Positions 16,946-25,512 of a DNA stretch of 36,861 nt are shown piece after piece. Source of the stretch: Phycisphaerales bacterium (GTDB lineage Bacteria > Planctomycetota > Phycisphaerae > Phycisphaerales > JAGLTS01); contig JAGLTS010000018.1 in the NCBI GenBank assembly GCA_023135165.1, positions 1 to 36,861 of the forward strand, written 5' to 3'. The notes under the pieces are model-generated. The model saw only the letters and a list, made by a program, of their open reading frames with translations. It was not told the DNA's origin and did no database searches. A program made the translations under genes and the position numbers. How positions within the stretch are numbered: the first letter of the stretch is position 1; every line of letters starts with the position of its first letter.

Positions 16946-17593
16946 CTACGGCGTTTGCGAAAGGTCCTCCCACACAGTGATCATCAGATACGGGTTCGGC
17001 GAGGTGTCGAGAATGGTGAACTCCACGCTCTTGCCAGCTCCGTCTTCATTGGCAAAGAAGACTGGCGCGCTCGACTTTTCAAGCGAGCGCTGCCGCAGCC
17101 GGGATGCGAACATCTCGCTCGCCGTGGTCATTGTGAGAGGCGGGTACCAGTCCAACCGGCCACTGTTCAGTGTTCGATAGTCACAGTGCGCAGGAAGCTC
17201 GACGATCCAGTCGTGGAAACTGTATTCAGGGTCCCGTCCCGAGTCGCACTCCTCGTACACCACCAGCGACCCCGTAGGCAGGCTCCAGCCGACAGCTGCT
17301 TCAATATCCGCGATCGCCGTGGGCGAGATCTGCATGTCGGGTATCGGTGTAAGAGCAGCTACCAACGCATGTGCCACAAGCATCCTCACGGCAATCGCAG
17401 CGGCGATGACTGCGATCGCGACAGATCCAACCACCAGGATGCGCCGAAGCCACGCACCCCGACCGGTTGTCGGCACTCGCCCAACTCGATTCGACTCAGT
17501 TCTCACCGACCGCTCCTCGGTTGCGCTGGCGTTGCTAGCAGGGGGTTCGTGCGGCGAAACAGCGGTTCCTGACACATCATCCGTCATTGTCAT
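16946..17593 (-). CDS. Single-pass membrane protein of unknown function
   Basis: A 215-residue protein I do not recognise. Residues 1-48 are polar and basic (GRVPTTGRGAWLRR), then one hydrophobic segment (~51-75, ILVVGSVAIAVIAAAIAVRMLV). About 140 residues are predicted outside the cytoplasm, with features such as IADIEAAVGWSLPTGS, YSFHDWIVELPAHC and PYLMITVWEDL. Its ATG overlaps the TGA of the ankyrin gene upstream (ATGA, 17590-17593), so it is the coupled last gene of the ankyrin operon. Part of its N-terminus (SGTAVSPHEPP) is encoded by a 32-bp stretch repeated at 25479-25510. A folded ectodomain of this size could be an immunity or accessory protein, but that is a guess from context. Confidence 0.7.
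   Translation of the reverse strand: MTMTDDVSGTAVSPHEPPASNASATEERSVRTESNRVGRVPTTGRGAWLRRILVVGSVAIAVIAAAIAVRMLVAHALVAALTPIPDMQISPTAIADIEAAVGWSLPTGSLVVYEECDSGRDPEYSFHDWIVELPAHCDYRTLNSGRLDWYPPLTMTTASEMFASRLRQRSLEKSSAPVFFANEDGAGKSVEFTILDTSPNPYLMITVWEDLSQTP
17541..17572 (-). repeat. 32-bp direct repeat, copy A
   Basis: Identical over 32 bases to 25479-25510 and in the same orientation. Here it lies in the coding sequence of the 215-residue membrane protein and encodes SGTAVSPHEPP. Confidence 0.85.
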
Positions 17594-19464
17594 TCCTCAG
17601 CCTCGAGCTCTCGGCGCAGGAGATCGACGAGTTCTGTGATGTCACTCGTGGCAGACTCACACGCGTAGTCAATCACTGTCCATCCGGCCGCGTCGGTCGC
17701 CGAAAGGTCCGCACCGGCGCTGAGCAGTAGCTTTACGGTCGGCACACTTCCAGCGCCGCACGCCAGCAGCAGCGCGGTTTGTCCACTGTTGTTCACGCAC
17801 TCGATGTCCGTACCTGCGTTCAGGAGTTGCTCCGCTGCACTCGACGCCCCCGCTTGGCACGCCAGCATAAGCGGACCGTCCCCGTCGGCGTTTGGCAGGT
17901 TTGGGTCGGCGCCGTGATGCAGCAGGAAGACCACCATCTCCTCCGCGCCTTCCATGGAGTAGCCGACCGAGTGCAGGACTGCTTCGTTGAGGTGGGAGCC
18001 GTACTGCATCAGGAGTTCCAGCATCGTGATCGAGTTACTGCTCACGGATTCATGAAGCGCATCTCCCCCGTTCCCGTTTGGATCAGCTCCACGTGCGAGC
18101 AGCAGTTCCACAACATCGCGGTCAGTTGCCTTACCCCACCGAACCGCGAGGGCTAGCACGGTCAGGTCCCAGCCGGCGATCACATTGAGATCTGCCCCGG
18201 CATCGAGAAGTTGCGAGATGACGCGAAGGCGTGGGCGCACTGTAATATCGCGCGTGGTGTCGCCATCCTGTCGTTCGCCGGCCGTGCGGAATTCCGCATC
18301 ATCCGTTCTCAGTCCAACCAGCGCGAAGTAGAGTGGTGGCCGGCCGTTTGCTGCCGTGAGACTGCCCACATCTGCTCCGCGTTCCAGCAGCAGTGCGACG
18401 GTCTCGGCATCTGCAAGCTCAGCCGCTCGCATGAGTGGTGTGAGCCATGGCTGTGCAGCGAGGGATGAGTCAACACCCACCCCTTGGTCGAGCAGGTCAA
18501 GAACACGTGTTGAGTCCCGCTCTTCCAGCGCCTGATCAAGAGCCGGTGGTGCCCGATGCAGGTCTCTTGAGGCGGCAATCACCCAGACCAATGCAAGGAG
18601 CATGCCGACGCTGCCGACGAGCGCAAACCACAACGCGAGACGGCCGCTGGGCACGGGGTGTACTGGACCGTGGAGCGGCGTACCACACTCCGGACAAGGA
18701 CGCTCCGGTGGAATCCCGCGAGCGTACCCACAAGCTGGACACAGATCGTAAAGACTGCGGTAGCGCTTCACGTACAAGTGGCGAACTCTCAGCGCCAGGA
18801 GAAGTGCGAGCCAAGCGAGCGCCCAGGCGAGCGCCCACGTGAGCGTGCCGAGCAGTTGGCCCAGCACGATCGGTGATGTCGGCAAACCCAGAGCGTCTCG
18901 CGGCCCGCACAGCCATCCTGTTTCCGGCGCCAGTATGTGGGAAGCCCTGTAGCGATGCAGCATCGCGTTAGCCGGTTCATCGGAGACAAAGAGCGTGCCC
19001 GTCAGCGAGTGGAACGGCCATCCCGCGCCGAGTGTGATAACGCGCACTGATGCATCGGCGCCGGACTCGATACCCCGCTCGCCGGAGGTGAGTGGATGCG
19101 CCCACGACGGGAGCTCATCGAGATCCCGCGGGGCCTCCCAGTACGATATCCTTAGCATGAGCGCCTCGCGGGCTGCGAGGGAAGGTAGCCGATACGAGTA
19201 GACAGTCGCACCAGACACGCGGCTCACACTGGCATCCCAAGACCGGTCATCCTTCAAGATCAAGAAGCTGGTGGAGTTCCGCAGTCGCCCACCGAGTCCG
19301 TTGAGTTGCAGACGTACGGAGGTCGCGCAGACGAACGATATTGTGAGGTTCGTGAGGAATCCGAGGGACAAGAGAACGCAGCATGCCAGCACGACTCGGC
19401 GCTGCGTGAGCGACGATGGGAATCGTGAGGAGGAAGCCCTGCGGAATGTCAATGATGTATTCAT
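17590..19464 (-). CDS. TM-zinc ribbon-TM-ankyrin protein, tandem copy 1
   Basis: A 624-residue protein, first of three near-identical copies. A basic N-terminus leads to TM1 (24-46), a ~150-residue ectodomain containing LGAGWPFHSLTGTLFV, TM2 (~200-227), a zinc ribbon LCPACGYARGIPPERPCPECG with two CxxC pairs, TM3 (RLALWFALVGSVGMLLALVWVIAAS) and eight to nine ankyrin repeats to the C-terminus. By the positive-inside rule the zinc ribbon is cytoplasmic and the ankyrin domain extracytoplasmic. Two indels mark this copy: TM2 has a duplicated ALAW (12-bp tandem duplication), and one ankyrin junction has lost about seven residues (HLNEAVLHSVGY against HLNDAITAQGNTVLHSVGY). The start at the conserved MNTS is chosen because the longer frame runs through the preceding gene's end. 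It is coupled to the gene at 17593. Confidence 0.8.
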   Translation of the reverse strand: MNTSLTFRRASSSRFPSSLTQRRVVLACCVLLSLGFLTNLTISFVCATSVRLQLNGLGGRLRNSTSFLILKDDRSWDASVSRVSGATVYSYRLPSLAAREALMLRISYWEAPRDLDELPSWAHPLTSGERGIESGADASVRVITLGAGWPFHSLTGTLFVSDEPANAMLHRYRASHILAPETGWLCGPRDALGLPTSPIVLGQLLGTLTWALAWALAWLALLLALRVRHLYVKRYRSLYDLCPACGYARGIPPERPCPECGTPLHGPVHPVPSGRLALWFALVGSVGMLLALVWVIAASRDLHRAPPALDQALEERDSTRVLDLLDQGVGVDSSLAAQPWLTPLMRAAELADAETVALLLERGADVGSLTAANGRPPLYFALVGLRTDDAEFRTAGERQDGDTTRDITVRPRLRVISQLLDAGADLNVIAGWDLTVLALAVRWGKATDRDVVELLLARGADPNGNGGDALHESVSSNSITMLELLMQYGSHLNEAVLHSVGYSMEGAEEMVVFLLHHGADPNLPNADGDGPLMLACQAGASSAAEQLLNAGTDIECVNNSGQTALLLACGAGSVPTVKLLLSAGADLSATDAAGWTVIDYACESATSDITELVDLLRRELEAEE

Positions 19465-19504
19465 CCTTGTTCCATCACTGTCCCCTGTTGTACCTTCGCC
19501 CATG

Positions 19505-21385
19505 TCATTCCTCAGCCTCGAGCTCTCGGCGCAGGAGATCAACGAGTTCTGTGATGTCACTCGTGGCAGACTCACACGCGTAGTCAATGGCTGTGCGTCC
19601 GGCCGCATCAGTCGCCGAAAGGTCTGCGCCGGCGCTGAGCAGCAGCTTCACGGTCGGCACACTTCCAGCGCCACACGCCAGCAGCAGCGCGGTCTGTCCA
19701 CTGTTGTTCACGCAATCGATGTCCGCACCTGCATTCAGGAGTTGCTCCGCTGCACTCGACGCCCCCGCCTGGCACGCCAGCATAAGCGGGCCGTCCCCGT
19801 CGGCGTTTGGCAGCTTTGGGTCGGCGCCGTGGCGCAGCAGGAAAGCCACCATCTCCTCCGCGTCTTCCTTGGAGTAGCCGACCGAGTGCAGGACGGTATT
19901 GCCTTGCGCGGTGATGGCGTCGTTGAGGTGGGCGCCGTGCTGCATCAGGAGTTCCAGCATCGCGATCGAGTTGTCGCTCGCGGCTTCATGAAGCGCATCT
20001 CCTCCCTTCCCGTCTGGATCAGCTCCACGTGCGAGCAGCAGCTCCACAACATCGTGGGCAGTTGCCCTACTCCACTGAATCGCGAGGGCCAGCACGGTCA
20101 GGTCCGAGCCACCGATCACATTGGGATCTGCCCCGGCATCGAGAAGTTGCGAGATAACGCGAAGGCGTGGACGCACTGTAACATCGCGCGTGGTGTCGCC
20201 ATCCTGTCGTTCGCCGGCGGGGCGGGATTCCGCTTCATCCGTTCTCAGTCCAACCAGCGAGAAGTAGAGTGGCGGCCAGCTGCCTGCTGCCGTGAGACTG
20301 CTCACATCTGCTCCGCGTTCCAGCAGCAGTGCGACGGTCTCGGCATCTGCAAGCTCAGCCGCTCGCATGAGTGGTGTGAGCCATGGCTGTGCAGCGAGGG
20401 GTGAGTCAACACCCACCCCGTGGTCGAGCAGGTCAAGAACACGTGCTGAGTCCCGCTCCTCCAGCGCCTGCTCGAGGGCCGATGGTGCCCGATGCAGGTC
20501 TCTTGAGACAGCAATCACCCAGACCAATGCGAGGAGCATGCCGACGCTGCCGACCAGCGCAAACCACAACGCGAGACGACCGCTGGGCACGGGGTGTACT
20601 GGACCGTGGAGCGGCGTACCACACTCCGGACAAGGACGCTCCGGTGGAATCCCGCGAGCGTACCCACAAGCTGGACACAGATCGTGAAGACGGCGGTAGC
20701 GCTTCACGCACAAGTGGGGAACTCTCAGCGCCCAGAGAAGTGCGAGCCAGGCGAGCGACCACGTGAGCGTGCCGAGCAGTTGGCCCAGTACGATCGGTGA
20801 TGTCGGCAAACCCAGAGCGTCTCGCAGTTCGTGAAGCCATCCTGCTTCCGGCGCTAATATGTGGAAAGCCCTGTAGCGATGCAGCATGTCGTCAGCCGGT
20901 TCATCGTAGACAAAGAGCGTGCCCGACAGCGAGTGGAACGGCCATCCCGCGCCGAGTGTGACAACGCGCACTGATGCATCGGCACCGGACTCAAGACCCC
21001 ACTCGCCGGAGGTGGGTGGATGCGCCCACGACGGGAGCTCATCCAGCGGAATCTGCCCCCACGTTGCTCTGTCCATGACTGCGTTGTGGTCTGTGCTGCG
21101 CGATGGCCGATACGAGTAAACAGTCGCACCAAACACCCAGTCCACACCCGTGTACCAAGTCCGGTCATCCTTGGAGACCAAGAAGCGCGTGAAGTTCCGC
21201 GGTCGCGCACCGAGTCGTCCGAGCTGCAGACGTGCGGAGGTTGCGCAGACGAACGACACTGTGAGGTTCGTGAGGAATCCGAGGGACAAGAGAGCGCAGC
21301 ACGCCAGCACGACTCGGCGCTGCGTCAGCGACGACAAGATGGATCGTGAGGAGCAAGCCCTGCGGAATGTCAATGATGTATTCAT
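19505..21385 (-). CDS. TM-zinc ribbon-TM-ankyrin protein, tandem copy 2
   Basis: A 626-residue paralogue of its neighbours with the same layout: TM1 ~24-47, ectodomain, TM2 (LGQLLGTLTWSLAWLALLWAL), cytoplasmic zinc ribbon (CPACGY...CPECG), TM3 and eight to nine ankyrin repeats ending TELVDLLRRELEAEE. Ankyrin and ribbon regions are nearly identical to copy 3. Ectodomain residues ~70-120 differ sharply (WYTGVDWVFGATVYSYRPS, then RSTDHNAVMDRATWGQIPLDEL) while copies 1 and 3 resemble each other there, so this stretch is mosaic. MNTS at 21385 is the conserved start; it lies ~40 bp after the stop of copy 3 with no obvious promoter between, suggesting one transcript. The longer frame to 21550 overlaps copy 3 and is rejected. 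Confidence 0.8.
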   Translation of the reverse strand: MNTSLTFRRACSSRSILSSLTQRRVVLACCALLSLGFLTNLTVSFVCATSARLQLGRLGARPRNFTRFLVSKDDRTWYTGVDWVFGATVYSYRPSRSTDHNAVMDRATWGQIPLDELPSWAHPPTSGEWGLESGADASVRVVTLGAGWPFHSLSGTLFVYDEPADDMLHRYRAFHILAPEAGWLHELRDALGLPTSPIVLGQLLGTLTWSLAWLALLWALRVPHLCVKRYRRLHDLCPACGYARGIPPERPCPECGTPLHGPVHPVPSGRLALWFALVGSVGMLLALVWVIAVSRDLHRAPSALEQALEERDSARVLDLLDHGVGVDSPLAAQPWLTPLMRAAELADAETVALLLERGADVSSLTAAGSWPPLYFSLVGLRTDEAESRPAGERQDGDTTRDVTVRPRLRVISQLLDAGADPNVIGGSDLTVLALAIQWSRATAHDVVELLLARGADPDGKGGDALHEAASDNSIAMLELLMQHGAHLNDAITAQGNTVLHSVGYSKEDAEEMVAFLLRHGADPKLPNADGDGPLMLACQAGASSAAEQLLNAGADIDCVNNSGQTALLLACGAGSVPTVKLLLSAGADLSATDAAGRTAIDYACESATSDITELVDLLRRELEAEE

Positions 21386-21425
21386 CCTTGTTCTATCACT
21401 GTCCCCTGTTGTACCGTCGTCCCTG

Positions 21426-23309
21426 TCATTCCTCAGCCTCGAGCTCTCGGTGTAGGAGATCGACGAGTTCTGTGATGTCACTCGTAGCAGCCTCGCACAC
21501 GTAGTCAATGGCTGTGCGTCCGGCCGCGTCGGTCGCCGAAAGGTCCGCACCGGCGCTGAGCAGCAGCTTCACGGTCGGCATACTTCCAGCGCCACACGCC
21601 AGCAGCAGCGCGGTTTGTCCATTGTTGTTCACGCAATTGATGTCCGCACCTGCGTTCAGGAGTTGCTCCGCTGCACTCGACGCCCCCGCTTGGCACGCCA
21701 GCATGAGCGGACCGTCCCCATCGGCGTTCGGCAGCTTTGGGTCGGCGCCGTGATGCAGCAGAAAGGCCACCATCTCCTCCGCGTCTTCCTTGGAGTAGCC
21801 GACCGAGTGCAGGATGGCATTGCCCTGCGCGGTGATGGCGTCGTTGAGGTGGGCGCCGTGCTGCATCAGGAGTTCCAGCATCGCGATCGAGTTGTCGCTC
21901 GCGGCTTCATGAAGCGCATCTCCTCCCTTCCCGTCTGGATCAGCTCCACGTGCGAGCAGTAGTTCCACAACATCGCGGTCAGTTGACCTACTCCACCGAA
22001 TCGCGAGGGCCAGCGCGGTCGGGCTCGATGCGCCGATCATATCGGGATCTGCCCCGGCATCGAGAAGTTGCGAGACAACGCGGAGGCGTGGACGCACGGT
22101 AACATCGCCTGCGGTGTCGCCATCCTGTCGTTCGCCGGCGGTGCGGGATTCCGCATCATCCGTTCTCAGCCCAACCAGCGAGAAGTAGAGTGGTGTCAGG
22201 CCATTTGCTGCCGTGAGACTGCTCACATCCGCTCCGCGTTCCAGCAGTAGTGCGACGGTCTCGGCATCTGCAAGCTCAGCCGCTCGCATGAGTGGTGTGA
22301 GCCATGGGCGTCCAGCGAGGCGTGAGTCAACACCCACCCCGTGGTCGAGCAGGTCAAGAACACGTGCTGAATCCCGCTCCTCCAGCGCCTGATCAAGAGC
22401 CGGTGGTGCTCGATGCAGGTTTCTTGAGGCGGCAATCACGCAGACCGACACAAGGAGCATGCCGATGCTGCCGACCAGCGCAAACCACAACGCGAGACGG
22501 CCGCTGGGCACGGGATGTACTGGACCGTGGAGCGGCGTACCACACTCCGGACAGGGACGCTCCGGTGGAATCCTGCGAGCGTACCCACATGCTGGACACA
22601 GATGGTGAAGACGGCGGTAGCGCCTCACGCACAAGTGAGGGATTCTCAGCACACAAAGAAGTGCGAGCCAGGCGAGCGCCCACGTGAGCGTGCCGAGCAG
22701 TTGGCCCAGCGCGATCGGTGATGTCGGCAAACCCAGAGCGTCTCGCAGTTCGTGAAGCCATCCTGCTTCCGGCGCTAATATGTGGGAAGCCCTGTAGCGA
22801 TGCAGCATGTCGTCAGCCGGTTCATCGTAGACAAAGAGTGTGCCCGACAGCGAGTGGAACGGCCATCCCGCGCCGAGTGTGACAACGTGCACCGATGCAT
22901 CGGCGCCGGATTCAAGACCCCGCTCGCCGGAGGTGGGTGGATGCGCCCACGACGAGAGATCCTCGAGATCCTGCCGGACCTCCCCGTGCCATATCCGTAG
23001 CGTAAGCGCCTCGCGGGCTGCGAGGGAAGATGACCGATACGAGTAGAGAGTCGCACCAAACACGCGGCTCACGCGGGCATCCCAAGACCGGTCACCCTTC
23101 GACACCCAGAAGCGCGTGAAGTTCCGCGGTCGCGCACCGAGTCGTCCGAGCTGCAGACGTGCGGAGGTCGCGCAGACGAACGACACTGTGAGGTTCGTGA
23201 GGAATCCGAGGGACAAGAGAGCGCAGCATGCCAGCACTGCTCGGCGCTGCGTCAGCGACGATGGGAATCGTGAGGAGGAAGCCCTGCGGGATGCCAATGA
23301 TGTATTCAT
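21426..23309 (-). CDS. TM-zinc ribbon-TM-ankyrin protein, tandem copy 3
   Basis: A 627-residue protein and the clearest reference for the family because its frame begins at MNTS. TM1 is 24-46, the ectodomain 47-195, TM2 ~200-223, the zinc-ribbon cysteines C238, C241, C253 and C256, TM3 271-294, and the ankyrin repeats ~300-627. Well-formed repeats include WLTPLMRAAELADAETVALL, GDGPLMLACQAGASSAAEQL and GQTALLLACGAGSMPTVKLL. An unusual insertion of ~25 polar residues (GLRTDDAESRTAGERQDGD) splits the third repeat. It follows the distant paralogue at 23330 by 20 bp, so the array is probably co-transcribed from upstream. Its function is unknown; ankyrin repeats imply protein binding, here predicted on the outer face of the membrane. 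Confidence 0.8.
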   Translation of the reverse strand: MNTSLASRRASSSRFPSSLTQRRAVLACCALLSLGFLTNLTVSFVCATSARLQLGRLGARPRNFTRFWVSKGDRSWDARVSRVFGATLYSYRSSSLAAREALTLRIWHGEVRQDLEDLSSWAHPPTSGERGLESGADASVHVVTLGAGWPFHSLSGTLFVYDEPADDMLHRYRASHILAPEAGWLHELRDALGLPTSPIALGQLLGTLTWALAWLALLCVLRIPHLCVRRYRRLHHLCPACGYARRIPPERPCPECGTPLHGPVHPVPSGRLALWFALVGSIGMLLVSVCVIAASRNLHRAPPALDQALEERDSARVLDLLDHGVGVDSRLAGRPWLTPLMRAAELADAETVALLLERGADVSSLTAANGLTPLYFSLVGLRTDDAESRTAGERQDGDTAGDVTVRPRLRVVSQLLDAGADPDMIGASSPTALALAIRWSRSTDRDVVELLLARGADPDGKGGDALHEAASDNSIAMLELLMQHGAHLNDAITAQGNAILHSVGYSKEDAEEMVAFLLHHGADPKLPNADGDGPLMLACQAGASSAAEQLLNAGADINCVNNNGQTALLLACGAGSMPTVKLLLSAGADLSATDAAGRTAIDYVCEAATSDITELVDLLHRELEAEE

Positions 23310-23329
23310 CCTTGTTCCACGCCTGCCCT

Positions 23330-25321
23330 CTATTCTATCTTCGTCTCTGACACGTTTCCGCCTGCGCTCCTCTGCCGCGCGGCGTTGCCTGACTTCGCGA
23401 CCACGTCGGCGACAGTCGTACCAGCGAGGCTGCGGATCGAGAGGTCTGCGTGAGCCGACCGAAGTTTCGCCAGACAGAGACCGTCGCGGTCAAGATCCAC
23501 CAGGACCAACCGCATTACCGCCAGTTGAAATGTCTCTGCAAACTCGCGGGGATACTGTCGCGCCGCCACGAACGCGGCGGTCTCGCCACTCTGATCGCGC
23601 TGGTCCACATCGGCACCATATGCAAGCAGGGCGTTCAGATTGTCTGCTCGCCCGAATGCACAGGCGTAGTGGAGCACCCCCCTGCCCTGCGCGTCCGTGC
23701 GAGCGATGCTCGCGCCGCCATCCAACAGCAGTTGAAGTCCCTCAGCGTCACAGTGCGCCGCAGCGAAGAGGATTGCGTCCGCGTCTTGGACAGCCTCCTC
23801 GTCCACGCTACCAAGCACGAGCTTCAGCACCGCGACGTCACCGCGGATGGCCGCGTGATCGAGGGTGCTCCGGCCCTGCCAGTCCATGGAGCTTGGATCG
23901 GCGCCATGGCTGAGGAGCGCCTCAATGGTCCTGAGGTGCCCAGTGCCGACTGCGTGAATCAACAGGGGTGCGCCATGCGCATCCAAGTTCGGATCCAACC
24001 CGGAGCACAGAAACAGCTCGATGATCTTTGCATGCCCCTCCGTACGACCGGCAGCGATGTAACGAAACAACGGGAGGTCAATCAGCGGTGGCGAGAGGTT
24101 CCTGCCGTCGCGAGGCATGAACTCACTGACAATCTCAAACTGCCCATGATACGCGGCTGTACCAAGCGTGGACCCCCTATATAGATGCGGCGAGATGTTC
24201 GTCCGACGAGTGTCGGATAGCAGCACGCGCATCACATCGCGATGTCCTCGGGCTGCCGCGTGCGCCAACGCCCTATGTCCGTACGGACCCGATCCACGGA
24301 GAGGATCCGCACCTGCGTCGATGAGCACGGATACCATGTCCGCACGACCCAACCTTGCCGCCAGCATGAGTGGCGTCATGCCACCAGCCTCGCTTGAAGG
24401 TCTATCATGAGTCAGTCGCACATCAACCGCTGCGCCGGACGCGATCAGCGCCTCGAGTGTCTCAATGCGGCCCGACCACACTGCGGCGTGGAGTGGCGAT
24501 ATGTGGCGGCGCGGCTGCGCGGCGGCGACATAGGCCACCGCACAGATGGCGAAAGCGGTCATCAGCCAGAAGGCGCAATGCTTGTGCCAGCGCGGTCTGA
24601 GGACACACGGGACATCTCCAACTGATGTGCCGCATTCCGAACAACGCGCCTGTTGCTGAACGGGGTAGCCACATACTCTGCAGAGGCCCCGCCGCACGCG
24701 CCGTCGATGCCGCAGCCGTCGGCACTGCGCGAATAGCGTAGAGACGATCCAGAGGACGATGGTGGCAACCCCGGTATCTGCGATCCACCCCGCTGGAATC
24801 GGCCGGATTGGAAAGGCGCGGAGGCCGAAGGGTAGATCCTGTGGGTCACTCGCAATCTCCAGGCCGCCGGTAATGCTATGGTCGAGCACGGACTCGATCA
24901 AAGGCGGAAAGCCGCCCGGCGGCGGGAGCACTTCCCATGATGCTTGCCATTCGAATGCACGCCATGGCCAGCCAACGGCATAGCGCAGCTGCACTGCATC
25001 CGGCGGCATGTCGTCGGGTCGCGATGCGGCAGTCAGTCGTGGAGCACGTTCGTCACCCCACGTGTAGCGGGCCAGGTTGTCGTAGTCCGGAACAGAAAGG
25101 GAGCGCGTCGTGGCTACTCCGGACTCACAGAGGATGAGTTCGGAACCACATGGCGCCCAGTGATGCAGGCCACGGTATTGTGCAGCCCGCACCAGCGTCT
25201 GGGACGGTTGCGTCATGGCTGCTGTGGCCCAGCAAGTCACAATGACAATCGCAGCGCCGGTCAGCACAAGAAGCAGAGACTGCAGGAATGTGCGGAGTTG
25301 TGCAGGATGCATGGCGTGCAT
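23330..25321 (-). CDS. Divergent TM-zinc ribbon-TM-ankyrin protein, head of the array
   Basis: A 663-residue protein with the same plan but low identity to the tandem copies: TM1 12-35 (QSLLLVLTGAAIVIVTCWATA), ectodomain 40-178 sharing an AVGWPWRAFE motif with GAGWPFHSL of the copies, TM2 180-199, a basic loop and zinc ribbon with C214, C217, C227 and C230, TM3 249-268, and about nine ankyrin repeats from ~274 (SPLHAAVWSGRIETLEALIASGAAVD; GRSTLDHAAIRGDVAVLKLVL; GRGVLHYACAFGRADNLNALLAYGADVD). A ~60-residue tail follows without repeats. The Shine-Dalgarno is weak; the start could be Met1 or Met4. It is the first gene of the minus-strand array and should carry the promoter, not identified in the decayed DNA upstream. 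Confidence 0.8.
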   Translation of the reverse strand: MHAMHPAQLRTFLQSLLLVLTGAAIVIVTCWATAAMTQPSQTLVRAAQYRGLHHWAPCGSELILCESGVATTRSLSVPDYDNLARYTWGDERAPRLTAASRPDDMPPDAVQLRYAVGWPWRAFEWQASWEVLPPPGGFPPLIESVLDHSITGGLEIASDPQDLPFGLRAFPIRPIPAGWIADTGVATIVLWIVSTLFAQCRRLRHRRRVRRGLCRVCGYPVQQQARCSECGTSVGDVPCVLRPRWHKHCAFWLMTAFAICAVAYVAAAQPRRHISPLHAAVWSGRIETLEALIASGAAVDVRLTHDRPSSEAGGMTPLMLAARLGRADMVSVLIDAGADPLRGSGPYGHRALAHAAARGHRDVMRVLLSDTRRTNISPHLYRGSTLGTAAYHGQFEIVSEFMPRDGRNLSPPLIDLPLFRYIAAGRTEGHAKIIELFLCSGLDPNLDAHGAPLLIHAVGTGHLRTIEALLSHGADPSSMDWQGRSTLDHAAIRGDVAVLKLVLGSVDEEAVQDADAILFAAAHCDAEGLQLLLDGGASIARTDAQGRGVLHYACAFGRADNLNALLAYGADVDQRDQSGETAAFVAARQYPREFAETFQLAVMRLVLVDLDRDGLCLAKLRSAHADLSIRSLAGTTVADVVAKSGNAARQRSAGGNVSETKIE

Positions 25322-25385
25322 GCTCGCTTAGATGTCATCGACACAGGTCACCAGTGGTCGCGCCGGGCGGGTCACGTCGCGTCCA

Positions 25386-25512
25386 GCGACCGAGTTCTGT
25401 GAGCAGCACGTGATGTCGTGCGTGGACGATCATGTCAATGCATGATGCGCCGCCCCGGCCTGAGAGTCTAGCCCACGTGGGGGTTCGTGCGGCGAAACAG
25501 CGGTTCCTGAGA
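25386..25512 (-). pseudogene. Decayed ankyrin 3' end and membrane-protein 5' fragment
   Basis: On the minus strand about 25388-25460 translates to a sequence resembling the last ankyrin repeat of the tandem genes (GRGGASCIDMIVHARHH against GRTAIDYACESATSD), with shared DNA words such as GAGTTCTGTGA and GTCAATG. Next to it lies the exact 32-bp repeat shared with the 215-residue protein gene. Together they look like the eroded junction of an older ankyrin/membrane-protein pair. The ankyrin part is a weak match made by eye. Confidence 0.4.
25479..25510 (-). repeat. 32-bp direct repeat, copy B
   Basis: Identical to 17541-17572. Here it is outside any complete gene and is bracketed by the inverted heptamers AGAGTCT (25464-25470) and AGACTCT (25511-25517). 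Confidence 0.85.

Larger units (their letters stand above)
17590..23309 (-). repeat. Tandem triplication of ~1.92-kb ankyrin-gene units
   Basis: Three direct units with matching 3' ends beginning at 17591, 19506 and 21426, giving periods of 1915 and 1920 bp. Each unit contains a full ORF plus the ~40-bp spacer after the previous stop. Similarity covers almost the whole unit, with the largest difference in the ectodomain segment of copy 2. Confidence 0.92.

Noticed and set aside
19465-19608. Longer N-terminus for ankyrin copy 1
   Set aside because: It runs back through the end of copy 2. MNTS is the start shared by all three copies.
21386-21550. Longer N-terminus for ankyrin copy 2
   Set aside because: It overlaps the coding end of copy 3, and the extra residues are the out-of-frame shadow of that gene.
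17590-23309. CRISPR array or microsatellite explanation for the repeats
   Set aside because: The units are ~1.92 kb and contain whole genes; there are no short regular spacers.
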